35,463 nt of DNA from Candidatus Solibacter sp. (GCA_025463045.1 JAOAPT010000148.1:1-35463), one strand, 5' to 3'; counted from the stretch's first letter, positions 1-8,576 are shown. The notes: generated from the sequence alone by a model not told the origin. A program made the numbers and translations.

Positions 1-444
1 CTGGCGTCGCGTCGCGTTTCGATCAAGGAGCAGAAGAAAGGCCGCTTCGATCTTAAGCCCACCAGCCTAAGAGAAGAGACCGACGTCCAGGAACAGGCGA
101 TTCCCATCGTGATGGTGCGGCAGCCTGGCAACATACTGCGCATAACCACGCGCGAGCCTTTGGCGCAGGGCGAGTACGCCTTGGTGCTGCGGACCAAATC
201 GGACCACGGCGCGGCGACGCAGAACATCGCACTCAAGGCGGCCAGCACACCGGCACCCGCAGCGGAGGCGCCTCCCCTGGATCCGATGGCCGCGATGATG
301 GGCATGGGCGGCGCACCTCCGCAGCAGCAGCGCAGAGGACTGTTCGGCGGGATGGGAAAGGGCGCGCCCCCGGCGAAAGCGGATCAGGCGCCGGCCGCCG
401 GCGGAGCGGGATTCCTCGCGTGGGACTTTCGAGTGATCGAGTAG
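1..444 (+). CDS. Hypothetical protein, 3' part only
   Basis: The reading frame is open from base 1 to a TAG at 442-444, so the gene starts outside the window; a GTG at 109 and an ATG at 112 are internal candidates only. The visible part is about 147 residues. A basic, charged stretch is followed by a segment resembling a small beta domain (LRITTREPLAQGEYALVL), then an Ala/Pro/Gly/Met-rich low-complexity linker, and a hydrophobic ending (FLAWDFRVIE). I do not recognise the family. The TPR protein gene follows 45 bases downstream on the same strand, so the two may be cotranscribed. The Pro/Ala/Gly-rich tail would suit an envelope or extracellular protein, but no signal peptide can be judged because the N-terminus is missing. 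Confidence 0.6.
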   Translation: MASRRVSIKEQKKGRFDLKPTSLREETDVQEQAIPIVMVRQPGNILRITTREPLAQGEYALVLRTKSDHGAATQNIALKAASTPAPAAEAPPLDPMAAMMGMGGAPPQQQRRGLFGGMGKGAPPAKADQAPAAGGAGFLAWDFRVIE

Positions 445-489
445 AATCCGCGTCGCGCCGCGGATGTGGCGCGTGAGGTCGGAGGCTGC

Positions 490-2835
490 ATGCTGGCAAA
501 GACGGTTCTGTCGATCTGTTTATTGACCTTCGGACTCACCGCCGCGGATCTTGAAAAGATCCAGAAGAAAGAGCTGGAAGCGCAGGTCAAGGCGATGACT
601 GCCGAGGCTGCGAAGCTCGAAAAATCGGGGCAGCTGGCCGAGGCGCGCACTAAGTATGCGGAGAGTCAGGCGCTGCTCGAAGTCAAGGAAGTCACGGACG
701 CGATCAAGCATCTCGACGAAGAAACTCACAGGCGAGTGAAGGATGCGTTGGCCTCGTCGCGAAAGCTCTACGACTCTCGCATGTTCCAGGAGGCCGCGTC
801 GGTGCTGGACGAGAGCATGAAGCTGCAGGCATTCCAGCGGGTGCTCTCCTACAACCTCGCGCTCTGCTACTACCAGCTTGGCGACCGGAAGAAAGCGTTG
901 GAGTTCCTGGGCAGGGCCAAGGCGGGCACGGCGGACCCGAAGCAGACGCAGAAACTTCTGCAACTCCTGACCTTCTTCACGACGGGAGAGAACGGACTTC
1001 CCGCAAATAGCGGCGAAAAGGAGCGGATCGGCAAAATCAATCAGCTCGCGGAAGGCATCGGGCTGGATGCATCGCTGGAAGACGACTTCGGATTTGAGGA
1101 GGCGCTCGCCGAATCGAATGCGCCCACGAATGCGCCCACGAATGCGCCCACTGATGCGCCCACTGATGCGCCCACGGATGCGTCCACTGATGCGCCCACG
1201 CATGCACCCACTGATAGCACCCGCTCCACACCAGTGGCGGCGCCCGCGTCGCTGAAGACGATCCGGCCGGCCGGTATGCGCAGCGATGCGGCTCACCGAT
1301 CGAGCCTGTGCAATGCCCTTGGCGAGTTGAAGGGCTCCCTGGCGAATAGTCCATCCGCGACGTTCAATTTGGCGAATTGCGCGGAGACCAACGGGCGGAC
1401 TGCGGAGGCTGTCCGCCTCTTGGAGAATTATCTGGTACTGGCGCCCACGGCGCTCGACGCGGCCGAATCGCGGGACCGAATCGCGGATCTGAAACTGCTC
1501 CTGGCCTTACCCGGCCAGAACGGCGTGGAAGTCCGGCGACTGGATGCCTCGGCGTACGGCGCGCTGGCGGAGCGCAAATATGACGTCGCGCTCGCCGCCT
1601 TCAAGAAAGCGGTAGACCTGGCCCCGGACTTTGCTCTCATCCGGTGGAAACTCGCTCTGTTGTATGAAGCCCTCGGCAATGTGGATCTGGCCCGGGAGAA
1701 CTTCACGCGCTATCAAGAGTTGACTCCCGATCAGGCTGCGCGCGACGAGGCAGGGTTACACCTCAGCAGCCTGGAAGCGAGACGCGGAAAGTATGACGAG
1801 GAAGTGGAAGAGGCTGAGGACATCGTTGCCGATTTGATGAATCGTGCAATGAAGCTGACGTTCAACGGTAGCCAGAAACGCAGCGCCATGCGTACAAAAC
1901 GTGCCCAGGTCAAGAAGAAAAGCGACCAGGCGAAAGCACGTACGCGAGTCGGCGGGTTTGCCATTCCCTACGCATATGCGCAGCAGCAACTGGCGCGCGC
2001 CAGCGATCATCTTCAAATCGCCCTGGCGCTCTTCCCGCTCGGTGCCGAGGCGAACGAACTGATGGGGTTGATCTTTCTGCAGGCGAACGACGGTCACTCG
2101 GCGACCAGGAGCTTTGACATTGTCGCCAGCCAGGGTTTGCCGGTGGCCTTCTATGCGGAAATGCGCAGCCGCAAGCAGGATGTGGCGGTGAAATGCGAAC
2201 TGAGCCGGGACCGCCTGCGGTTGATCTTTCTTTCGTCATACGACAAGAAAGGGAATACGGCGCCCCCCAAAAAACCGGCCGGTGAAGATGGACTTGGCGA
2301 CATGGTGATCGAGACTTCCGTCGCTCGTGGGCAGGAGTTCGATTCGCTGGACGTGGCCTTAAGCGACATCAAGAAAGTGGAAACCGATAAGGGCGTGATC
2401 AAGCTCAAATTCGGCCAGCAGGAAGTCTGGCTATCGCCGATCTATCTGCCCTCTTTCACGCCGATCGAGGGTCCCCAGGCCCGCCGCTTTGCGAACAACT
2501 ACACTCGCCTGTTTGTCCGCTATCCGGGGCTGGAGAACTCCAAGCTCGGAACCGAAGGCATGAGCGGAGGCGAGAAATTTAAGATGGGCTACAACATCGC
2601 GATGGCCGGCATGGATATAGCGACGGGGGGCTTCACAGTGATCGGAGCGATTTCGAGCGTGCAGGACGCGATCTCCATCGCTCGCACCATTCGATCCGCT
2701 ATGGCGTCGCTCAGCATCAGTTTTGCGTCGTGGGAGAAGACCGTGGACGACCGGCAGCAATTGCTGGCCGGCAAGGCCTTCAAGTCGATTCCCACGCAGG
2801 CAGCGAATCTCGCGTTCGTGCTGGAGACGAAGTAG
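490..2835 (+). CDS. Secreted TPR-repeat protein
   Basis: The frame is open from a GTG at 466, but the ATG at 490 is preferred: it has a GGAGG at 480-484 and opens a normal signal peptide (MLAKTVLSICLLTFGLTAAD). That gives 781 residues. After the signal peptide comes a charged helical segment, then TPR-like helices around residues 40-160. A Thr/Pro/Ala repeat linker lies near residues 210-242. A second TPR block (AALAAFKKAVDLAPDFALIRW and following) lies near residues 350-415. The C-terminal half is not recognised; it ends with a Gly/Ala/Ile-rich hydrophobic segment near residues 698-745 that could be membrane-associated. Such proteins usually act as scaffolds in the periplasm or envelope. No catalytic motif is visible, so a specific function cannot be given. 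Confidence 0.8.
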   Translation: MLAKTVLSICLLTFGLTAADLEKIQKKELEAQVKAMTAEAAKLEKSGQLAEARTKYAESQALLEVKEVTDAIKHLDEETHRRVKDALASSRKLYDSRMFQEAASVLDESMKLQAFQRVLSYNLALCYYQLGDRKKALEFLGRAKAGTADPKQTQKLLQLLTFFTTGENGLPANSGEKERIGKINQLAEGIGLDASLEDDFGFEEALAESNAPTNAPTNAPTDAPTDAPTDASTDAPTHAPTDSTRSTPVAAPASLKTIRPAGMRSDAAHRSSLCNALGELKGSLANSPSATFNLANCAETNGRTAEAVRLLENYLVLAPTALDAAESRDRIADLKLLLALPGQNGVEVRRLDASAYGALAERKYDVALAAFKKAVDLAPDFALIRWKLALLYEALGNVDLARENFTRYQELTPDQAARDEAGLHLSSLEARRGKYDEEVEEAEDIVADLMNRAMKLTFNGSQKRSAMRTKRAQVKKKSDQAKARTRVGGFAIPYAYAQQQLARASDHLQIALALFPLGAEANELMGLIFLQANDGHSATRSFDIVASQGLPVAFYAEMRSRKQDVAVKCELSRDRLRLIFLSSYDKKGNTAPPKKPAGEDGLGDMVIETSVARGQEFDSLDVALSDIKKVETDKGVIKLKFGQQEVWLSPIYLPSFTPIEGPQARRFANNYTRLFVRYPGLENSKLGTEGMSGGEKFKMGYNIAMAGMDIATGGFTVIGAISSVQDAISIARTIRSAMASLSISFASWEKTVDDRQQLLAGKAFKSIPTQAANLAFVLETK
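1117..1212 (+). repeat. 12-bp coding minisatellite, 8 units
   Basis: Eight in-frame tandem copies of a 12-bp unit (consensus gatgcgcccact, early copies aatgcgcccacg) lie inside the TPR gene. They encode a repeated Asn/Asp-Ala-Pro-Thr tetrapeptide, with one Ser and one His variant. Because the unit is a multiple of three, copy-number change would alter linker length without shifting the frame. The tract joins the N-terminal helical part to the second TPR block and is probably an extended flexible linker. Confidence 0.95.
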
Positions 2836-2996
2836 CCAGAGCACCTCGAGCAAGAGTAAAGCGACTTCGGCCAAGCCTGAATCCGGCGAGCGCCTCACCG
2901 ATCACGGGGCAATCCGGATGAGCAACTTCAATAAACCCGCCAAGCGGACAGCGCAGGAAATACGCCCCAAGACTCGCGCCGCAGGGTAACCGGCAA

Positions 2997-3512
2997 TCAC
3001 TTGGGATGGCGGGCGGACTCGATGAGCTTTAGTGCGCGGTCAGCGCCCGCCCTGCTCAGAGGGCGGAATTTCTTGCCGGAGAGCTCACTGTAAGAAATGA
3101 AAAAATGCTCGATCTCCTCAAGCAGATTCGGGTTCAGTTGCTCCAGCGACTGAACGGAACGGTAGTGTCGGGAGACGGACGCGACGCCGATCAGTCGGTC
3201 GTTGCGCTTGGTTTCGCCGTCCTCTGTCTGCTCTGCCTCGATCACGGCGAGTAAGCGCGTGGCGACGAGACTGCCTTGCGCTGCGGGTTCGTCGATGAGG
3301 ACCAGGATGTCGAGGGGATCTCCGTCTTCGCCAAGAGTTCCGGGAATGAAGCCGAAGTCGAACGGGAAGACCATGCCCTCGGGGAGCAGCGACTTGGGGA
3401 GATAGAGATCCTTCTGCTCCTCGTAGTGGTACTTGGCGCGATGGCCTTTCGGCGTCTCGATGACGACATTGACGTCGCCTGAGTGTGGGTCGAACGGCGG
3501 CAGCGATTTCAT
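2997..3512 (-). CDS. ppa: Inorganic pyrophosphatase, family I
   Basis: The 171-residue length matches bacterial family I pyrophosphatases, which hydrolyse cytosolic pyrophosphate to phosphate and so pull biosynthetic reactions forward. The family signature EDGDPLDILVL is present, with its metal-binding aspartates at residues 63-68. The N-terminal VVIETPKGHRAKYHYE and the FDFGFIPGT segment are also typical of the family. The ATG start is at 3512. The gene is the last of a minus-strand run, 78 bases after the RecQ-like helicase gene, and converges on the TPR gene across 161 bases in which I see no clear terminator. Nothing is missing from the catalytic core. Confidence 0.93.
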   Translation of the reverse strand: MKSLPPFDPHSGDVNVVIETPKGHRAKYHYEEQKDLYLPKSLLPEGMVFPFDFGFIPGTLGEDGDPLDILVLIDEPAAQGSLVATRLLAVIEAEQTEDGETKRNDRLIGVASVSRHYRSVQSLEQLNPNLLEEIEHFFISYSELSGKKFRPLSRAGADRALKLIESARHPK

Positions 3513-3590
3513 GACGGCTCCGACACACTGAAGGCACGCCCGAGTCCAAAGTGCGGCGGGGGACCAGCGAAAGAGTTTCGCGCCGCCGAC

Positions 3591-5087
3591 CTACACGACT
3601 TCTCGGCGAGTGCCGGCCTTGGGATCGACAGCTCCATCCCCCGCGGCGGCCTCGCAATTGTCGCAGCGGCCGCAGGGACCCTGGAACGCGTCGCCCAAAT
3701 AGCGAAGGAGCATCTCGCGGCGGCACCCCGTAGTTTCTGCGTATTCGCGCATTTTTTGCAGACGTTCCCGCTTGCCCTCGCGCACCGCGTCCTGTTCCTG
3801 GGCCGCGACCTGCACGGCCTCGGCGGGATCCGCGTCAGCGGCACGCACCTCACCTGTGGGAAGCGTCTCCAGGGCGCCCGCATCCTGCAGGCGTTGCAGC
3901 GCACTCGTCAGCTTGCGAGGCGAGAGGCCCACATCTTTCGCAAGATCGTTCGGGTCGACCGGAACTTCTTCGCCGGCGACACGTTCGATCACCTGCTCGA
4001 GCACTTCGGTCGGGATGCGTCCCTCGCCGGTCTTAAAACTCTGCGCGCCGATATCCTGGCGGCGGAAGAAAAGCACAGCGTCGGCATTCTTACCATCGCG
4101 ACCGGCGCGGCCGATCTCCTGGTAATACGAGTCGAGCGAGTCGGAAGCGTCGTAGTGGTAGACAAAGCGGATGTCGGGCTTGTCCACGCCCATGCCGAAC
4201 GCGTTGGTCGCGACCATGACCTCCGCGTTGCCGGTCATGAAGCGTTCTTGAACTTCGTGGCGTTCCTTCGGTTTCATGCCCCCGTGGTAGAAGAGCGCAT
4301 CGACCTGTTCTTCGGCGAGCGCCTGCATGATTTCTTCAGCGGCCTTGCGCGTTGAAGTATAGACGATACCCGGTTTGTCGGACCAGACAACCCGATGGAC
4401 GAGGGCATCGCGCTTTTCGGTTTCGGTCTTGAAGTGATCGACGCGCAAGTGGATGTTGGGCCGGTCGAAACCGCGGACGAAGATCTTCGGACTACGCATG
4501 CCTAACCGCCCGACGATCTCGTCGCGGACTTTCGGCGTGGCGGTTGCCGTAAGCGCAAGCACGCGCGGGTGGCCGAGCGCTTCGACGATGTTGCCGAGAC
4601 GCAGATAGTCCGGGCGGAAATCGTGCCCCCACGACGAGATGCAGTGCGCCTCGTCGACGACAAAGAGCGAGACGTGCGCCTGCGTCAGGAGTTCGACGGT
4701 ATCGGGCTTACGCAGTTGTTCCGGCGCGAGGAAGAAGTACTCGATCGCTCCCTTCTCGACCCGTTGCCGACTGTCGCGTATTTCTGCCACAGGCAGCGTC
4801 GAATTCAGGGCCGCCGCCGGGGACGCGTTCTGGCGATCGATTGAATCCACCTGGTCTTTCTGCAGCGCGATCAAGGGTGACACGATGACGGTGGCGCCGT
4901 CAATGAGCTGGCCCGCGATCTGGTAGATCGCGGACTTGCCCGAGCCGGTGGGTTGGACCACGAGAACATCGCGTCCGTCGAGCACCGCGGTGATGGCCTC
5001 CTCCTGTCCCGGGCGGAGGGAGGTGAAGCCGAAGTTTTCGAACGCCGTTTTGGCGATGTTGGAAACAGAATATTTCTTGTTTAGCAT
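3591..5087 (-). CDS. recQ: RecQ-like ATP-dependent DNA helicase, short form
   Basis: This is a superfamily 2 3'-5' DNA helicase of 498 residues. The Walker A motif QPTGSGKS is at residues 45-52, the DEAH box with the following aromatic-rich loop (CISSWGHDFRPDY) at 145-161, and motif VI QEIGRAGRDG at 323-332. A cysteine cluster (C455, C472, C475, C478) forms the RecQ-type zinc module. There is no HRDC domain, and the protein is shorter than E. coli RecQ (about 600 residues). A winged-helix-like stretch (about residues 375-415, DLAKDVGLSPRKLTSALQRL) precedes the cysteines, whereas in classical RecQ the winged helix follows them. The ATG at 5087 lies one base after the stop of the upstream SDR gene, so the two are probably translated from one message. 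Confidence 0.9.
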   Translation of the reverse strand: MLNKKYSVSNIAKTAFENFGFTSLRPGQEEAITAVLDGRDVLVVQPTGSGKSAIYQIAGQLIDGATVIVSPLIALQKDQVDSIDRQNASPAAALNSTLPVAEIRDSRQRVEKGAIEYFFLAPEQLRKPDTVELLTQAHVSLFVVDEAHCISSWGHDFRPDYLRLGNIVEALGHPRVLALTATATPKVRDEIVGRLGMRSPKIFVRGFDRPNIHLRVDHFKTETEKRDALVHRVVWSDKPGIVYTSTRKAAEEIMQALAEEQVDALFYHGGMKPKERHEVQERFMTGNAEVMVATNAFGMGVDKPDIRFVYHYDASDSLDSYYQEIGRAGRDGKNADAVLFFRRQDIGAQSFKTGEGRIPTEVLEQVIERVAGEEVPVDPNDLAKDVGLSPRKLTSALQRLQDAGALETLPTGEVRAADADPAEAVQVAAQEQDAVREGKRERLQKMREYAETTGCRREMLLRYLGDAFQGPCGRCDNCEAAAGDGAVDPKAGTRREVV

Positions 5088-5088
5088 T

Positions 5089-6120
5089 TTATGCGTGGCG
5101 TGGTTTTCGTGTTGCGGGCTGCAGAAACTGTTCGGCAGCCAAGCGTCCCAAGATGGTCAACGCACGCATCCACGGCCTTTCGAGGATGGGGCTTTCGGAG
5201 CCGAGCTCAGTCCGTGACTTGCCGTGAGGGAGAAGGCGGCTGATTTGGCCCAGGAGGTCGGCGGTCTTCCCGGGAAAGAGCCCGTGCAGCGTGGAGATCA
5301 GGTTCGCGGGCGCGCTCAGGATTTTCTCGGAGCTTCCTTTGCGCGTCGCGTCGACGATGGCCGCGGCGGCATCCGTCGCGCTGATCGAAATTCCGGGAAG
5401 GCTGGCGCCGAGGCTGAACCATGCCGCCTCGCCCTCTTCGGCGCCCTTGATCACCGCGTTGAGGTGCGAGCCGGTTCGCATGAGACCGGGCGCGATCGTC
5501 ACGACCTTCACGCCGGTGCCCTGCAATTCGGCGCGCATGCCCTCGGAGAACGCGACGGCCGCGAACTTGGCGCAACTGTATGGGATCAGGTGCGGCACGC
5601 TCACCTTCCCGCCGACAGACGTGATGTTCACGATGCGCGTCCGCCGATTTCGAAGGTGCGGGAGGGCGGCTAGCGTGGTGTAGACCGGACCCCAGAACAT
5701 AGTGTTCATTGCGACCTCGAAATCCTCGACCGTCATCGCGTCGATCGGGCCCACGTGGATTACGCCCGCGTTGTTGACCAGCACGTCCAGGCGGCCGTAG
5801 TGCCCAACGGCGGCCTCGACGAGATGCTCGACCTGTCCGCGGTCGGTCACGTCGCACGGAATCGTGATCACTTCGGCCCCGCGCTCGGAAAGGTCCTGTT
5901 TGGCGACGGCGAGTTCCTCTTTGCTTCGAGCGCAGAGAGCGAGGCGGGCGCCCTCCTGCGCGAAAGCCCGGGCGAGGGCAATGCCAAGGCCGCGCGAGCC
6001 GCCGGTAATCAGCACGACTTTTCCGCGCAGTTCTATCGATTGACCGCGGCGTAAGAGAACAGCCGCCGATACGCCTGCTGCGACCGTGCCGGAGCCAATC
6101 AGCCAGAGATTGCGCTTCAT
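5089..6120 (-). CDS. Membrane-anchored short-chain dehydrogenase/reductase
   Basis: The frame stays open upstream to 6543, but the ATG at 6120 is the likely start because it overlaps the stop of the preceding SDR gene as ATGA. The result is 343 residues. An N-terminal hydrophobic helix (LWLIGSGTVAAGVSAAVLL) suggests a membrane anchor. The classical SDR core follows: cofactor loop TGGSRGLG at residues 39-46, NNAG at 116-119, Ser168, and YSCAK at 181-185 with the catalytic Tyr and Lys. The C-terminal 70 or so residues extend beyond the basic fold. The substrate cannot be read from the sequence. The gene lies between a second SDR gene and recQ in a compact minus-strand run. Confidence 0.9.
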   Translation of the reverse strand: MKRNLWLIGSGTVAAGVSAAVLLRRGQSIELRGKVVLITGGSRGLGIALARAFAQEGARLALCARSKEELAVAKQDLSERGAEVITIPCDVTDRGQVEHLVEAAVGHYGRLDVLVNNAGVIHVGPIDAMTVEDFEVAMNTMFWGPVYTTLAALPHLRNRRTRIVNITSVGGKVSVPHLIPYSCAKFAAVAFSEGMRAELQGTGVKVVTIAPGLMRTGSHLNAVIKGAEEGEAAWFSLGASLPGISISATDAAAAIVDATRKGSSEKILSAPANLISTLHGLFPGKTADLLGQISRLLPHGKSRTELGSESPILERPWMRALTILGRLAAEQFLQPATRKPRHA

Positions 6121-6998
6121 GGCAGCTTGCGCCCTCCGGTCAGGTCCATCACGGAGCCGGTGACGTAGCTCGAGTCGTTCGATGCAAGGAAGACGTAAGC
6201 CGGCGCCAGTTCCGCGGGCTGAGCGGGGCGCGTCATTGGATCTTTCTCGCCGAAGTGTTTTACCTTTTCGTCGGGCATCGTCGAGGGGATGAGCGGCGTC
6301 CACACTGGGCCCGGCGCTACGGCGTTCACGCGAATGCTCTGTTCGATCGCGAGCTCCGCCAGCGCCTTGGTGAAGGTGATGATTGCGCCCTTTGTGGTTG
6401 CGTATGCCAGCAATTGGCCGTTCGGTTGGTACGCTTGCACGGACGCAGTATTGATGATGGTGCTGCCGGGCTTCATGTGAGGAACGGCTGCTTTGGATAG
6501 GTAAAACATTGCGTAAACATTCGTGCGGAAGGTGACGTCCCACTCTTCGGAAGAGAACTCTTCCAGCTTCTGGTGCGTCATTTGATAAGCGGCGTTATTG
6601 ACCAGTATGTCGAGACGGCCGAATTTGCGGACCGTGCTTTCTACGATTTCCCTGCAGTAGCCTTCGTCACGTATATCGCCGGCGAATTGAAGGCAGGTGC
6701 GTCCGGCATCCTGGACCCATCGCGCTGTTTCGCGAGCGTCGCCCTCCTCCTCGGGTAAATACGCGATCGCAACGTCCGCGCCTTCGCGGGCGTACGCGAT
6801 GGCAACGGCTTTTCCAATTCCGCTGTCTCCGCCGGTGATCAAGGCTGCCATGCCGCGCAAACGGTCGAACCCGCGGTACGACTGTTCACCGTGGTCCGGC
6901 TTGGTTCGCATTTCGGACTCGTGCCCCGGGGGGCTTTGCCGCGGTTCCGCGAAGGGAGGTTTCACTCCGCGTTCTTTAGGATCGGTTTTGGTAGGCAT
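6117..6998 (-). CDS. SDR oxidoreductase, YghA/YdaD-type
   Basis: This 293-residue SDR has the long N-terminal extension (rich in Pro, Lys and Glu, about 48 residues) typical of the YghA/general-stress-protein-39 group. The cofactor motif TGGDSGIG lies at residues 55-62, NNAA follows DILV, and the YATTK motif carries the catalytic Tyr/Lys. The C-terminus (SYVTGSVMDLTGGRKLP) is characteristic of the group. Members are NADP(H)-dependent cytosolic reductases often induced by stress; the physiological substrate is not settled. The ATG at 6998 has only a weak ribosome-binding site. The stop overlaps the start of the next SDR gene by four bases (ATGA), which suggests translational coupling. The promoter should lie in 6999-7186. 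Confidence 0.92.
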   Translation of the reverse strand: MPTKTDPKERGVKPPFAEPRQSPPGHESEMRTKPDHGEQSYRGFDRLRGMAALITGGDSGIGKAVAIAYAREGADVAIAYLPEEEGDARETARWVQDAGRTCLQFAGDIRDEGYCREIVESTVRKFGRLDILVNNAAYQMTHQKLEEFSSEEWDVTFRTNVYAMFYLSKAAVPHMKPGSTIINTASVQAYQPNGQLLAYATTKGAIITFTKALAELAIEQSIRVNAVAPGPVWTPLIPSTMPDEKVKHFGEKDPMTRPAQPAELAPAYVFLASNDSSYVTGSVMDLTGGRKLP

Positions 6999-7047
6999 AG
7001 AGGCTGAGTCTTTGCAGTCGGCGGACCGTTGAAAGAATTCACACGAT

Positions 7048-7071
7048 CCGACATAGCGCGCGACATGTCGG
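7048..7071. promoter_or_regulatory. Inverted repeat upstream of the SDR operon
   Basis: Perfect 7-bp arms, ccgacat at 7048-7054 and atgtcgg at 7065-7071, are separated by 10 bases. They sit about 50 bases upstream of the SDR operon start at 6998. This could be an operator for a dimeric repressor or a small hairpin. No regulator gene lies nearby to support a specific assignment. Confidence 0.35.
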
Positions 7072-7132
7072 TTGAGAGTTGTTTGCGCCCGACTTTACAG
7101 CTGAGGGACGGCAACTCTTGATCGATTAGTAA

Positions 7133-7166
7133 GTGACTGAGAGTCTCTAATTAGAAAGTTAGTCAC
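7133..7166. other. Inverted repeat upstream of the receptor pseudogene
   Basis: Arms gtgact at 7133-7138 and agtcac at 7161-7166 are perfect reverse complements with a 22-base AT-rich loop that itself contains gagagtctct. It lies just before the ribosome-binding site (about 7168-7175) of the decayed receptor gene. It may be a relic of that gene's operator or leader. The region 6999-7186 is clearly more AT-rich than its surroundings and holds no gene. Confidence 0.3.
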
Positions 7167-7186
7167 CTGAGGAGAATTAATCCGCA

Positions 7187-8337
7187 ATGAATTAAATAAA
7201 ATCTAGGTGGGTATGTGCTTTGCTGTTGTCCGGCGCCTTTATTCTCTGCGTCTAAACACGCGGCGGAGCGTTCTCAGCTAAAATAACCAGTGCCTCCGGT
7301 AATGTAATTCCGAATGCAACGGTAACTGTAGTCAATGTACAAACCAACATGACCCAGAAGGCACTTTCTGGGCTTGATGGTGCCTTCGTGTTCGTCGATT
7401 TACCCCCTGGCACCTATAGCATGCAGGTGGAGATCGCAGGATACAAACGCGCGCGCCGCCAAACAGAGGCGCGATTACCAACGTCACACTGGAAGCTGGG
7501 CCGTCGGACCAGGTCGTTGAGATCAAAGGGACGTCGCCTGTCATCGACCCCGACGGGGCCGGGATGGCGGTCGGGTTCGGTACGCGTACTGTGCGGGAAC
7601 TGCCGGTAATCGATCGGAACCACCAGGAAATCGCGGCCTGCAAACGAGCATTAAGCCGCCCCTGTCCGTCCTCGATTTGGTGCGTGATCCCTATCGGAAC
7701 CGCTACTTCAGCACCAACGGGCAGATGCCTATGACAATGAATACCGCATGGAGGGGTAACCAACCTGGAACCCTGCCGTGGGACCGCAGGCCGGGTGCAG
7801 CCGACGGAGAACGTGCAGGAATTGATGGTCGAAACGAGCAACTTGCGCGCAGACCGTGGATTTGTGGGCGGCTCCCTGGTCACCGACGTAACGCGCGCCG
7901 GCACGAATGACTGGCACGGCGGAGCGTACGAATTCTATAGCGGCAATGTGCTGCGGACGCGCAGCTTCTTCAACACCACCAACAATCCCGATCCGCGCTT
8001 TGTGCACAACCAGATGGGCGCGAACTTCGGCGGGCCGATTATGAAAGACAAGACGTTCATCTTCGGATCTTGGGAGGGTACGTTCGATAACGGCGCCATG
8101 ACTCAGTTGAGGAGCGTTCCCACCGCGCAGGTGATCGCAGGCAACTTTAGCGGCGTTCCAGGATTGACGATCTACAATGCCAAAATGCGGAACAAATGGA
8201 GTGGGGCGCACGGTTTACGCCGGCGGCCTGATTCCGGCCAATCAGATCAATCCGACCGCGGCCGCATTCGCCAGCTTTTTCCCCGCACCCAACCAGCCGG
8301 GCCTCGTCAACAATTTGGGGAGCAACGTCCCCTTCCG
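7187..8337 (+). pseudogene. Decayed Oar-like TonB-dependent receptor
   Basis: The remains of an outer-membrane TonB-dependent receptor can be followed in order across frames. An ATG at 7187 with an upstream AGGAG is followed by a signal-peptide-like stretch (WVCALLLSGAFILCV). Next comes a carboxypeptidase-regulatory-like domain (GNVIPNATVTVVNVQTN, then FVFVDLPPGTYSMQV), then VRELPVIDRN, then PYRNRYFSTNGQ, then ENVQELMVETSN and FVGGSLVTDVTRAGTNDWHG, and NPDPRFVHNQMGANFGGPI. It ends with PTAAAFASFFPAPNQPGLVN. There are stop codons at 7193 and 7253 and frameshifts near 7445-7465, 7640-7650, 7755 and 8183. The rest of the beta-barrel, normally 600 or more residues, is absent. It cannot make a functional receptor. 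Full-length relatives of this family are abundant in Acidobacteria. Confidence 0.88.
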
Positions 8338-8475
8338 GTTCTTCATGATTTCGATCAGGCCCGCGCCGGGGACGGCGTCGACATCCATGAACACGCCAAT
8401 CGTCGCGGCACTCCGACCGGATGCAGTGACACCCACTATTGCCGCCCAAACAAGCATGGCGAGAAGGCGCACCAT
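8335..8475 (-). pseudogene. 5' stub of a secreted-protein gene
   Basis: On the minus strand an ATG at 8475, preceded by AGGA, opens a convincing signal peptide (MVRLLAMLVWAAIVGVTASG). The mature start is SAATIGVFMDVDAVPGAG, then LIEIMKNR. After about 47 codons the frame runs into the antisense of the receptor pseudogene near 8335-8340, so the rest of the gene is missing. The opening resembles that of small secreted acidobacterial proteins of unknown function, but this is recollection rather than a search result. I read it as a gene cut by the same event that removed the receptor's 3' part. Confidence 0.55.
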
Positions 8476-8576
8476 GGAAATCCTGTTGAACTGATCACAC
8501 ATCCTAGTACAGCGAAATGCCGCCTGAGATGAACGGAACAGCGGTACGGCAGAGATCGGGCTACGCTCGGGGTGCT

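Noticed and set aside
1117-1212. CRISPR-like array
   Set aside because: Units are contiguous with no unique spacers and encode an in-frame peptide repeat; no cas genes are present.
1041-1354. Antisense open frames across the minisatellite
   Set aside because: They are by-products of the 12-bp periodicity and encode only Trp/Ala/His- or Gly/Ala/Ser-type repeats.
6121-6543. Upstream extension of the SDR frame giving a 484-residue protein
   Set aside because: The extra part lies over the preceding SDR gene, is Arg/His-rich and has no SDR features; the ATGA overlap at 6117-6120 marks the true start.
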